From contig NZ_DATMGA010000066.1 of assembly GCF_035555955.1 (NCBI RefSeq), forward strand, positions 216,077 through 280,076: DNA of 64,000 bases. Reading direction: 5' to 3'. The notes beneath the pieces are model-generated. The model saw only the letters and a list, made by a program, of their open reading frames with translations. It did not search any database and was not told the DNA's origin. A program made the position numbers and the translations under genes. The DNA is from Eoetvoesia sp035555955 (GTDB taxonomy: Bacteria > Pseudomonadota > Gammaproteobacteria > Burkholderiales > Burkholderiaceae_B). Shown one piece after another: positions 1 to 7,052 of this stretch (the stretch's first letter is position 1; each line of letters opens with the position of its first letter).

Positions 1-242
1 TCGCTGAGGGCACCGGAGAACACCTTGATGATGAGCGCGGTAGATTCGGCGATACCTTCGATCCAGCCGACCTCCAGGGCGCTGGCGCCTAGCGTGGTCA
101 CCATAAACATGGGCAGCAGACTGTGGATGAGTTCCGACGAGACATCCATCAACAGACTGACGAAACCCAAAACCCAGACCCCATGTGGGATACTTTTTGA
201 GGGTGGGTTGTAGGTTCTAGTCTCCGTCACACCGGATTGCAT
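1..242 (-). CDS. MFS transporter, N-terminal part (runs off the window)
   Basis: Reading leftwards from an ATG at 240-242 gives an 80-residue open frame that leaves the window at base 1. A purine-rich AAGAAGGAA lies just upstream of the ATG. After about 20 polar residues comes a first membrane segment containing VLGFVSLLMDVSSE, then HSLLPMF, TLGASALEVGWIEG and STALIIKVFSGALS. This order is the N-terminal signature of a group of drug or metal-linked MFS permeases, where the acidic D-SSE sits in helix 1 and the FSG-LSD loop follows helix 2. The substrate cannot be told. It is inner-membrane and faces the same way as the PAP2 gene. Confidence 0.7.
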   Translation of the reverse strand, partial: MQSGVTETRTYNPPSKSIPHGVWVLGFVSLLMDVSSELIHSLLPMFMVTTLGASALEVGWIEGIAESTALIIKVFSGALS

Positions 243-293
243 GATCTCGGTTCCTTCTTTGGGCCTTCGCCGTCAGTAATATGGTGAGTGTGC

Positions 294-887
294 TCAGCGT
301 TTGACCCAACCACACGCGATCAGCGGTGAAAATATCTTACGGTGAATCAGGGTTGCCAGGTGGAAGGCGGGAGGCAGATACCAAAAGGCAGTGCGTAGCG
401 ATAGCCAGGTGCTTGCCACCGCAACAAGGCCGGCGCCCACCATGTCTAGCGGGAAATGCACCCCGAGATAGATGCGCGACCACGCAAGTGGGACCCCGAG
501 AAGGGCCAGCCCCGTGCCTAGGTTGTGCCGCCCTTGTGCAAGGAAGCTGAACGCAACGGCCCACCACAAGGTCAGATGGTCGCTTGGAAAAGATGAATCG
601 GGTGCGTGAGCAATCAAGGTATGACCCAGATAAACCATGAAGGGGCGTGGATGCCACCAGAATAGGCTGATCAGTTGATTGGCGAACAGCCCCAGTATTG
701 CGCTTGCCGTTGCGACCAATAGGAGCTGCCGTGTACGGGCTCCGCCGTAGAGCCAACCAATTCCGATCAGTGCCGGTATCGCCCAGATGAGGTCCCTAGC
801 CAGAAAAATGGCGATGGAAAGAATGAGGTGGTCTGGGTGGTCTGGTGCGTTAAGCCACAGGAAGAGTGACTGGTTGATAGCTTCCAT
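294..887 (-). CDS. PAP2-family phosphatase, undecaprenyl-diphosphatase-like
   Basis: A 197-residue membrane protein with the three PAP2 signatures: HPRPF with Arg81-Pro82, PSDH at 101-104, and SRIYLGVHFPLD with Arg138, His144 and Asp148. The Lys usually found seven residues before the first Arg is Ser74. Five or so hydrophobic segments fit the BcrC/YbjG type, which dephosphorylates undecaprenyl diphosphate at the outer face of the inner membrane; a general lipid phosphatase remains possible. The ATG at 887 has AGG six bases upstream. It lies between an MFS gene and degraded sequence, so it may be part of an old acquired segment. Confidence 0.8.
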   Translation of the reverse strand: MEAINQSLFLWLNAPDHPDHLILSIAIFLARDLIWAIPALIGIGWLYGGARTRQLLLVATASAILGLFANQLISLFWWHPRPFMVYLGHTLIAHAPDSSFPSDHLTLWWAVAFSFLAQGRHNLGTGLALLGVPLAWSRIYLGVHFPLDMVGAGLVAVASTWLSLRTAFWYLPPAFHLATLIHRKIFSPLIACGWVKR

Positions 888-1108
888 GGAACCTACGTGC
901 CCCTGCTTTGAAATGACCTGTTCTCACGGCCGAAGTTGTTCGCGGCAGAAAGTTTACAAGGCCTGACTTAGCGCAGACTGAGGGAAAGTTGCTATCCAGG
1001 GAGGCGCGGATCCTGTCAGTAATCTTGGAAGGTTCCTCAGCCTGTCCTAAGTCGCCCCCCGTAGTCTCTCCACTGTGCAATTCCTGCGTTTCTTTTGGAG
1101 AGTCCACC

Positions 1109-1162
1109 ATGAACCGTTACATCAAACCTACCATTGCGGCTATCGGAGATACACGATCATGA
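1109..1162 (+). other. 17-codon reading frame before the DUF347 remnant
   Basis: ATG at 1109 follows a good ribosome-binding site (TTTGGAG at 1095-1101) and encodes MNRYIKPTIAAIGDTRS. Its TGA overlaps the ATG of the next remnant as ATGA. It may be the 5' stump of a gene joined to foreign sequence at codon 13 or so, or a short leader peptide. No function is assigned. Confidence 0.3.
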
Positions 1163-1332
1163 ATATCTCACCTTTGAATACGATGGACTCGAACGACTGG
1201 TTCGTGAAGGTTCCCGCGATCACGCTATCCTTTTGGATTATCAAGATCATGTCCACTACAGTGGGCGAAACCGCTGCAGATTTCCTGGCGGTGAACGCAG
1301 GACTGGGGCAGGTGTCACCTTTCGCCACATAG
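1159..1332 (+). pseudogene. DUF347/COG4705 membrane protein, truncated remnant
   Basis: The frame from 1159 gives about 57 residues. The part VKVPAITLSFWIIKIMSTTV followed by GETAADFLAVNAGLGQ matches the N-terminal helix of the DUF347 (COG4705) family of multi-helix inner-membrane proteins. Family members usually have about 250 residues with this motif repeated; here the similarity stops near 1310 and the frame ends at a TAG at 1330. No continuation was seen in the other frames before the IS21 remnant begins near 1397, so most of the gene has been lost. The role of the family is not firmly known, although manganese or heavy-metal contexts occur. Confidence 0.55.
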
Positions 1333-1396
1333 GAGCCGGGTTTTTTCGGCTTATAGGCGCCATGGCAGCATGCCATAACGAACATCTGCGATGGGT

Positions 1397-2089
1397 TTAA
1401 TCTTGAGCTATTTTTACGCTATTTTCGGTCTTTACGCCAGGGGTAAGTACGGTTTTTGGCGTGCGGTACGACTTGCCATCCAGAATGAGGCAATAGGCAT
1501 TGTGGCGTAATCGATCCAACGTGGCCGAGGCCAGCAAGCGGTTGCTGGGGAAGGCCTGATCCCACTCAGGAAGATCCAGGTTGCTGGTGACGATGGTGGG
1601 CGCGGTTTCATAACGCTCTGCAATCAGCTCATGCAGATCTTCGTCCGCCGGCGGCCTGAGGGGCTTGAGTCCGAAGTCATCAATGATCAGCAGCGCGATG
1701 CGCGCTAGGCTGGCCAGCTTTCGCTCATAACCACCGGTAGCACGTGCCGCGTTCAGGCTGGAGGTCAGGTTGGCGCAGGTAGTAAAGAGTACATCAATGC
1801 CCTGGCGCACGGCGCAATGGCCAAGCGCCTGAGCCAGATCAATTGGGGCAATTGATCGAAGTCGAACCGATCCAGCGTTTTCGTGGTGCGGAACGCCGCG
1901 CGCCGTAGCCGGGTGGCGTATTTTTTCTGGTCACGGCGCGCGATCTCATCTTCGATCAGCAGCGCGAGGAACTCGGTATAGGCCAGCTTGCCGTCAATGG
2001 CTTGACGATTGCGGGCCTCCAGCGAGTCCCAGGATGCCCGACAGGCGAAGTTGCTTCAGCTGGGGCGTCAGATTGGGGATGGGGTTCAT
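1397..2089 (-). pseudogene. istB: IS21-family istB, frameshifted and with the P-loop deleted
   Basis: Start ATG at 2089 gives MNPIPNLTPQLKQLRLSGIL, the usual IstB N-terminus. One base too many near 2028-2032 shifts the frame; the next frame continues DSLEARNRQAIDGKLAYTEF and IEDEIARRDQKKYATRLRR as far as FDFDQLPQ. There, near 1836-1856, sequence is missing: the text resumes at LAQALGHCAVRQGIDVLFTT in another frame. The stretch lost normally holds the Walker A loop (GxxGxGKS/T). The rest is intact through ALLIIDDFG (Walker B) and ends at 1397. The product would be inactive as the transposition ATPase. Confidence 0.85.
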
Positions 2090-2112
2090 GATGTACAGCT
2101 CCTTTTTGCCGG

Positions 2113-2709
2113 TTAATGACGCGTCGCGTCAGGGTCGAACAGCGAATGGGCGGGCCGCACGAATCGTGCGTCGGCACCGTAGGGTGAGTCCTGGGCGGCG
2201 TTTATTAAGGGCGTTTTGTCATGGTTACCCGCCAAGATGGTTTTGACGGTGCGGTAATACGGACTAGCGTGATGTAGCGCACGCCCGCAGGCCGCCTCCA
2301 GACGCTGGGCGCCGTAAGCCTCCTTTAAGCGCAAGACGCCTTGCGCCGCACGTAAACGTTCCAGGATGCGATCATTGAGTAAGTGCGCGATGAGTTCATG
2401 GCAAGCCGAACCCACCTCGCCCGCCTGGGCCAGGCACCATTGCCGGTCATGGGCCAGGAATTGCAAGGCCTGGGGCGGCAGGTGGTCACGCACGGTGATG
2501 CGTTCGCCAGGGCGTTGACCGCGTCGATGCGCAGCCACCTGGCGGTAGTCCTCATAGATGGACACCGACCCATCCGTGCAGCGTAACCACAAGGTCTTGC
2601 CCACCAGCGTAAAGGGCACCGAGTACAAGATGCGCGCGTGCGCGACATGGCAGTCCCGATGCACGCGGAGCGATTGGTTGCAAGCTGAAGTATTGGTTAA
2701 AGCAATCAA
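2113..2709 (-). pseudogene. istA: IS21-family istA transposase, C-terminal fragment
   Basis: The protein text from about 2665 to 2113 contains HRDCHV, ILYSVPFTLVGKTLWLR, ITVRDHLPP, ILERLRAAQGVLRL and SPYYRTVKTILAG, the C-terminal region of IstA transposases of the IS21/IS1326 type. The N-terminal helix-turn-helix and the DDE catalytic core (about 300 residues) are absent. The open frame extends to 2709, but the first 15 or so residues do not resemble IstA and are probably foreign. istA then istB on the minus strand is the normal IS21 order, so this is one element that has lost its left half. Confidence 0.85.
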
Positions 2710-2720
2710 GGTATCGAAAC

Positions 2721-2972
2721 ATGGAAATCGTGCTGCGCAAGTGGGGAAATAGCACTGTCGCTGTACTGCCGCCTGTCCTCCTTAAGGCTCTTGACCTGGC
2801 TGCGGGTCAGGCTATGACGCTTAACGTGACCTCCAGCGGCCAAATAACCTTGTCCAGCAGGTGCATATACACCTTAGAAAAACTCGTCACCATGTGCGAT
2901 GCAGCCGCGTCTAAGCCTGCGGATCTGGCCCTATGGGATACGGCGAAACCCATCGGCAACGAGAGTTGGTAG
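2721..2972 (+). CDS. MazE/PemI-like AbrB-fold antitoxin, no toxin partner
   Basis: An 83-residue protein beginning MEIVLRKWGNSTVAVLPP, typical of the swapped-hairpin AbrB/MazE DNA-binding fold, where the G-N-S loop and the VLPP strand are conserved. The C-terminal part (YTLEKLV, PADLALWDTAKPIGNESW) resembles the toxin-binding tail of PemI/MazE antitoxins. A MazF/PemK toxin gene would normally start within a few bases of the stop; none is seen in any frame from 2970 to 3460. The protein may be a leftover antitoxin or a free-standing regulator. It starts just beyond the istA fragment. Confidence 0.75.
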   Translation: MEIVLRKWGNSTVAVLPPVLLKALDLAAGQAMTLNVTSSGQITLSSRCIYTLEKLVTMCDAAASKPADLALWDTAKPIGNESW

Positions 2973-3461
2973 CGACAGCCCGGCATGACACCCAGAGCAC
3001 CACACTATCCCATGTCACGCAACACGCCAGAGTCAGGATCAGAAACAGCATCCTGATCGCATTTTTGAGCCCTTGGAAAGTCCACCACCACACGTCGCAA
3101 ACGCGGGGAAAGGGCTCGACAACCACCTTGACGGTCTGACAGCATATCGAGATGCGCAGAGCAGTGCCGTCTAGTGCTCAACGCCAGGGGAACGGCATGA
3201 ATGGGAGGCAGCTCTTCCTATTAAAATTTAGTTGAAAAATACCCATAGTTTTACTTGAATAGACGGCTTCCCAGTCTCCCGATCATATGCTCAAAGTCAT
3301 TATTTAACATAATATACATTATGCGTATTTTATCAGGCATTGAACCATGCCGGGAATCCCCGATGACTGCGGCGACCAGCACTGAAACCACTTCCGTGCG
3401 GCACTTCACGCGCACGTTCTCAATCACTGGTTGCTCCACAAGCGGCAGGCGCTCTCGCGCA
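2973..3461. other. Gene-free stretch holding the dif site
   Basis: No convincing gene was found. Small frames here (for example minus strand 2911-3126 and plus strand 3255-3482) have no recognisable motifs. The only clear element is the dif site at 3302-3329. The surrounding 100 bases are richer in A and T than the rest of the region. Confidence 0.6.
3302..3329 (-). other. dif: dif site for XerC/XerD chromosome-dimer resolution
   Basis: Read on the minus strand the site has an 11-base XerC arm AATACGCATAA, a 6-base spacer TGTATA and an 11-base XerD arm TTATGTTAAAT. Against the Escherichia coli dif sequence, 25 of 28 bases agree; the three differences are at positions 1, 2 and 4 of the XerC arm, the more variable end. 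Such sites occur once per chromosome at the terminus, where XerCD acts with FtsK. The match is from memory of the E. coli site and was made by eye. Confidence 0.9.
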
Positions 3462-3941
3462 TCAATCCGCTTCGCCCTTTAGCAAAGCCTTGAACTGCGC
3501 GCCGGTCAGCGTGCCGCTGAGCGCCTTCCGGCTGCCGTCGGCGCGGATGATCAGCGTGCGCGGCGTTTCACCGCCCCAGTGCGGGTCGATCAGGAAATTC
3601 ATGCGTTGCGGCGATGCCTCGGCGTAGGCTCGCGCGGGAACGCTTTCCGCGTTTGCGGACTTCAGCCGCCTGGTGATGTCGTTGCGCTGGCCGATGTCGT
3701 CGATGTTGACGGTGACCGCGTGAACTTCGGTGTCGGCGCCGCCAAGCGATGCGAGTTCGCGCAGATTGGCTTCGCAATAGACGCAATACAGCGACCACAA
3801 CTCGATGACCCGCACCCCTTGCGCCGGAGGCTTCAACAACTCCGGCACATCCTTGGCGCGCAGAGGCTCCAGCTCCTGCGCCGCGGAAACCGCCGGAAAA
3901 GCCACCAACAGCGAAATAAGCGGAATAAACAGTTTCTTCAT
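3462..3941 (-). CDS. Periplasmic thioredoxin-fold protein, TlpA-like
   Basis: A 159-residue protein with a signal peptide (MKKLFIPLISLLVAF, cleavage after about residue 21) and a CVYC active site at Cys53-Cys56 preceded by VIELWSLY. The cis-proline strand is present as TPRTLII. This is a redox-active thioredoxin fold exported to the periplasm, of the TlpA/ResA type rather than DsbA. The ATG at 3941 overlaps the stop of the upstream sialidase-fold gene as ATGA, so the two are translationally coupled. The longer in-frame start at 3992 would bury the signal peptide and is not favoured. A partner role in metal, perhaps copper, delivery or thiol reduction is inferred. Confidence 0.8.
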   Translation of the reverse strand: MKKLFIPLISLLVAFPAVSAAQELEPLRAKDVPELLKPPAQGVRVIELWSLYCVYCEANLRELASLGGADTEVHAVTVNIDDIGQRNDITRRLKSANAESVPARAYAEASPQRMNFLIDPHWGGETPRTLIIRADGSRKALSGTLTGAQFKALLKGEAD

Positions 3942-5134
3942 TGGACAGACCCGGCTGCCGGCACCAGGCGGAAACCGCTGCTGGTACTCCACGCCACAAA
4001 GGCTTGATTCTTGGCGTTCAAGAGTAGTTGCGGGGATCCCGCCGCCGCATCGGTGCGGGCGATTTCACGGGCGGCCTCAAAGTGGGCGCCGCCATCGCCC
4101 GACTCGCGCACCATGAGCTTCAAGCCTTCGGCGTCTACCTGGTTCCAGGCGATCCACACCTGCCGGCCCGCCGCCGCGATATCGGCATGGGCCGCGCCAA
4201 GCTGCGCAACCGGCTGCAGATGCCGGGGCGGCTGCCCTGGCTCCAGTTGCCCGTACCAGATGGTCGGAGCATTGTCCTTGGCGGAAAACCAGACAGCGTG
4301 GCGCACGCCATCGGCCCCCACTGCCAGGCCCGGCCCTTGGTGCGGACATGCTTCGACGTGCCATTGTGTATAGGTGGCGCGGGCCGGCTCGTCCACGACG
4401 GCGCCGCCGCGCAACAACGCATAGGTATGGTCGCGGATGTTGCCGGGATAGTCGGCGCGCCAGAAGGCGGCAACACCGCCGTTCGGCGCTTCCGACAACG
4501 CAATGCGGCAGCAGTCGCAGCTATGGTCGACCAGCTTGTGCTCTGGGCCGAAGCTCTTGCCATGGTCGTTCGACCAGGCGTAGTAGACCGCCGTGCCAAG
4601 GTAATCCTTTCCTTGCGAACGGGCCGCCTCGAAATCGCGCCGGTCTATCCAGGCGATCAGGATGCGCCCCTTGGCATCCACCTTCATCGCATCCAGGCGA
4701 TGCGTGATTTCGGCGCCGTCGCGATGCACCCGGAAGGGCTTGGAAAAATGCTTGCCACCGTCCACCGAGCGGGTGAAGAACACATAGCCCGTGTAGGGCT
4801 TGGGCAGCGACTCGGTCCAGCTGATGTAGATTTCCCCGCTTTTGCCAAGCGCGATCTTGGGCTTGTCCTCGCCCATGGTGAAAATCGGCATCGCCTGGGC
4901 ATTGACCATGACGGGCGCGCTCAGCGTGCGGCCCAGGTCATCCGAGTGGCGCAGCACCAGATGGCCGGCCTTCGCGCCGACCACCCACAGCCGGCCGTCG
5001 GGCCCGAAAGCGGCGCTCGTGGCCACCCCCGATTCCATGTTGTGGCCGCCCATGTGCATGCCATCGTGGGCAAAAACGCCCCACGGCATCGCCACAAGGG
5101 CCAATATCCATAATAAACGTGACAGTCTGCTCAT
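3938..5134 (-). CDS. Exported sialidase-fold (BNR/Asp-box) protein with Met/His-rich N-terminus
   Basis: 398 residues from an ATG at 5134 with a strong ribosome-binding site (GAGGTAA). A signal peptide (RLLWILALVAMPWGVFA) is followed by a Met/His-rich segment HDGMHMGGHNME. Four Asp-box motifs mark beta-propeller blades: SDDLGRTL, SVDGGKHF, SNDHGKSF and SGDGGAHF. A Cys-rich SCDCCR lies mid-protein. True sialidase catalytic residues (the arginine triad) are not evident, so glycosidase activity is doubtful. The Met/His start, the CDCC motif and the coupled thioredoxin-fold gene suggest metal binding in the periplasm. This role is inferred only. Confidence 0.7.
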   Translation of the reverse strand: MSRLSRLLWILALVAMPWGVFAHDGMHMGGHNMESGVATSAAFGPDGRLWVVGAKAGHLVLRHSDDLGRTLSAPVMVNAQAMPIFTMGEDKPKIALGKSGEIYISWTESLPKPYTGYVFFTRSVDGGKHFSKPFRVHRDGAEITHRLDAMKVDAKGRILIAWIDRRDFEAARSQGKDYLGTAVYYAWSNDHGKSFGPEHKLVDHSCDCCRIALSEAPNGGVAAFWRADYPGNIRDHTYALLRGGAVVDEPARATYTQWHVEACPHQGPGLAVGADGVRHAVWFSAKDNAPTIWYGQLEPGQPPRHLQPVAQLGAAHADIAAAGRQVWIAWNQVDAEGLKLMVRESGDGGAHFEAAREIARTDAAAGSPQLLLNAKNQAFVAWSTSSGFRLVPAAGSVQ

Positions 5135-5282
5135 TTCATTACCTCTATCGGGAGAATACCATCGACGGCCCCTTCCCGCTCTGGCCCGGACAGGCGCCAC
5201 AAGCTGGCCCGCCACCCGGCGGCCGGTGCCATGAAGCCCAGGAAACCCGTTGGGGCCGATGGTCAACTCCTCGATAACCCGC

Positions 5283-5288
5283 TAGAAT
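5283..5288 (+). promoter_or_regulatory. Possible -10 box for the fluoride-riboswitch transcript
   Basis: TAGAAT at 5283-5288 lies just before the riboswitch aptamer (from 5294). The -35 region is weak (GGTCAA at 5261-5266, 16-base gap). Position is the main argument. Confidence 0.35.
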
Positions 5289-5293
5289 GAAGA

Positions 5294-5350
5294 CAGGAGA
5301 TGGCATTCCTCCCACGCTAACCGCCCGATTCCGGGTTGATGATGCCTACG
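5294..5350 (+). promoter_or_regulatory. Fluoride riboswitch (crcB motif)
   Basis: The aptamer reads GGAGATGGCATTCCTCC at 5296-5312, then TAACCGCC at 5318-5325, a small hairpin, and TTGATGATGCCTACG ending at 5350. These are the conserved blocks of the crcB-motif RNA: the GGNGATGG...TTCC hairpin, the AACCGCC joining segment and the GATGATGCC 3' strand, whose ATGCC can pair with GGCAT near the start. The 3' strand is shared with the terminator that follows, so fluoride binding should prevent termination and switch on the two MutS-like genes downstream. No crcB or fluoride channel gene is in this window. Confidence 0.88.
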
Positions 5351-5384
5351 CTAACCTCGGCAGCCGAGGCCCGTAGGCATTTTT
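5343..5384 (+). terminator. Riboswitch expression-platform terminator
   Basis: TGCCTACG at 5343-5350 pairs with CGTAGGCA at 5372-5379, enclosing an inner hairpin CCTCGG/CCGAGG (5355-5360 with 5364-5369), and is followed by TTTTT at 5380-5384. The 5' strand of the stem is the 3' strand of the fluoride aptamer, so aptamer and terminator exclude each other. It ends 42 bases before the first MutS-like gene. Confidence 0.85.
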
Positions 5385-5426
5385 GCAAGCCCTCGCTGCC
5401 GCCAACTGACTCAGTCGGGGCACGCA

Positions 5427-7052
5427 ATGGCGAATCCAAACTCCTTTTCAGTTCGGCAGTTCCTTTCCAACGAACAACAACCCAGGCCAGCGGGCTGCGC
5501 GCCCGGCACAGAGCCGGCGTTCAGCGTTCTGTTCACCGACGGACAGCGCAGCGTTCGCCTCTCGAAGAACACACCGCCCCAACCCGGCTATTTCGTCGAC
5601 CTGAACCTAGATCAGGCCATCGACGCCATCATCGCAGCCCGCCAGGAATACAACCTCGCGGGCATTTTTCGGAGCCCGCTGTGCGTCGAGGACGACGTCG
5701 AGTATCGCCATGAAGTGTTCCGCGACCTCGAAGAACAGCCCTTGCTGCGCGCGCTCCAGGCTTTCGCCGCGGAAATGCGCAAGATGCGCGAACACCTCGT
5801 GCAGGCCGAGAAGCTTCATTATCCCTATCAGGAAAAACGCTGGCACATCGAAGCGGTCATGATCTATTGCACGGCCGTAGGCGCCCTGAACCTCGCCTTG
5901 ACGGCCAGCACCGCAAAATCCCGGGCCATCGGGCTCGAGCTGCGCAAATACGTGTCCGCCTATGTGGACTCAAAAGAATTCACGACGCTCTTCGACAATG
6001 CGCGCGCCTTGCTGTCCGAGCTGGACGCCATTGCCTACAGCATTCATATTTCAGGCGACACCTTGAGCGTGTGCCACTACGACGGCGAGCCCGACTACAG
6101 CGCAGTCATCGAAGAAGCCTTCCGGAAATTCCGGCAGGGCGCGGTGCACGACCATCGCATCCAGTTTCACGAGTATCCGGACATGAACGGCATAGAAGCG
6201 AAAGTGCTGGAATTCGTCGCATTGCTCAATCCCGAGATTTTCCGCAGGCTCGACGAACTTCGGGAGCAAAGCAAGAGTTACCTGGATCCGACCATTGCCG
6301 AATTCGACCGGGAGATCCAGTTCTATCTGGCGTACCTGGAGCATATGGCGCTATTCAGCCAGGCCGGCCGCTCTTTCTGCTATCCGCGCATCAGCGATTC
6401 GGACAAGCATGTATACGCCAAAGATTGTTTCGACATCGCCCTTGGCAAGAAGCTGCTTTCCATGAACAAGAAGATCGTATGCAACGATTTCGAACTCAAG
6501 GACGGCGAACGCATGATCGTCGTCAGCGGGCCGAATCAAGGAGGCAAGACCACCTTCGCACGCATGTTCGGGCAGATGTTCTTTCTGGCCGCCATGGGCT
6601 GCCCGGTGCCGGGAACCGAAGCCCGGCTGCTCTTGAGCGACAGCATATTCACGCATTTCGAGCGGCAAGAGAACATCGACAATCTTCGCGGCAAGCTCAA
6701 GGACGATCTCGTCAGGATCCATCAGATACTGACCTCGGCCAGCCCGCGCAGCATCCTGGTCATGAACGAAATCTTCACTTCGACGTCGCTGACCGATGGA
6801 CTGTATCTCAGCCAGAAGGTCATGGAGAAAGCGATCGAGCTGGACGTCCTTGGGGTATGGGTGACCTTCATCGACGAGCTGGCATCGTATGGCGACAGCG
6901 TGGTGAGCATGGTCAGCAGCGTCGACCCCTCGCAAACGGTGCGTACCTTCAAGATCGTCCGGGCCCGCGCAACAGGCCGTTCCTACGCCATGGCCCTGGC
7001 GCAAAAGTATGGCTTGCTCTCCGAGCACATAAAAGAACGGGTGCAATCATGA
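5427..7052 (+). CDS. MutS-like ABC-type ATPase A, fluoride-riboswitch-controlled
   Basis: 541 residues. The C-terminal half matches MutS domain V: P-loop GPNQGGKT at 368-375 and Walker B ILVMNE with Asn447-Glu448. Compared with MutS, the P-loop Met is Gln and the Walker B Asp is Asn; the catalytic Glu is kept. The N-terminal half is helical and includes YLDPTIAEFDREIQFYLAYL, like the MutS lever and clamp region; the mismatch-reading domain I with its F-x-E motif is absent. The ATG is 42 bases after the riboswitch terminator. The stop overlaps the next start as ATGA, so the two ATPases probably act as a pair. A DNA or nucleic-acid clamp role in fluoride stress is inferred, not shown. Confidence 0.8.
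   Translation: MANPNSFSVRQFLSNEQQPRPAGCAPGTEPAFSVLFTDGQRSVRLSKNTPPQPGYFVDLNLDQAIDAIIAARQEYNLAGIFRSPLCVEDDVEYRHEVFRDLEEQPLLRALQAFAAEMRKMREHLVQAEKLHYPYQEKRWHIEAVMIYCTAVGALNLALTASTAKSRAIGLELRKYVSAYVDSKEFTTLFDNARALLSELDAIAYSIHISGDTLSVCHYDGEPDYSAVIEEAFRKFRQGAVHDHRIQFHEYPDMNGIEAKVLEFVALLNPEIFRRLDELREQSKSYLDPTIAEFDREIQFYLAYLEHMALFSQAGRSFCYPRISDSDKHVYAKDCFDIALGKKLLSMNKKIVCNDFELKDGERMIVVSGPNQGGKTTFARMFGQMFFLAAMGCPVPGTEARLLLSDSIFTHFERQENIDNLRGKLKDDLVRIHQILTSASPRSILVMNEIFTSTSLTDGLYLSQKVMEKAIELDVLGVWVTFIDELASYGDSVVSMVSSVDPSQTVRTFKIVRARATGRSYAMALAQKYGLLSEHIKERVQS

Noticed and set aside
888..1108. Possible yybP-ykoY or other riboswitch before the DUF347 remnant.
   Set aside because: None of the conserved blocks of known metal riboswitches could be matched.
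850..1110. An 86-codon minus-strand frame upstream of the PAP2 gene.
   Set aside because: No motif, overlaps the PAP2 start, and probably covers the promoter region.
2911..3126. A 71-codon minus-strand frame with a hydrophobic stretch, downstream of the MazE-like gene.
   Set aside because: No ribosome-binding site or family resemblance; overlaps the antitoxin end on the opposite strand.
3255..3482. A plus-strand frame running through the dif site.
   Set aside because: Ser/Thr/Arg-rich text that overlaps the thioredoxin-fold gene end; no family resemblance.
5867..7048. Upstream in-frame extension of the second MutS-like gene.
   Set aside because: That part is the shadow of the first ATPase in another frame. 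The ATGA overlap gives the natural start at 7049.
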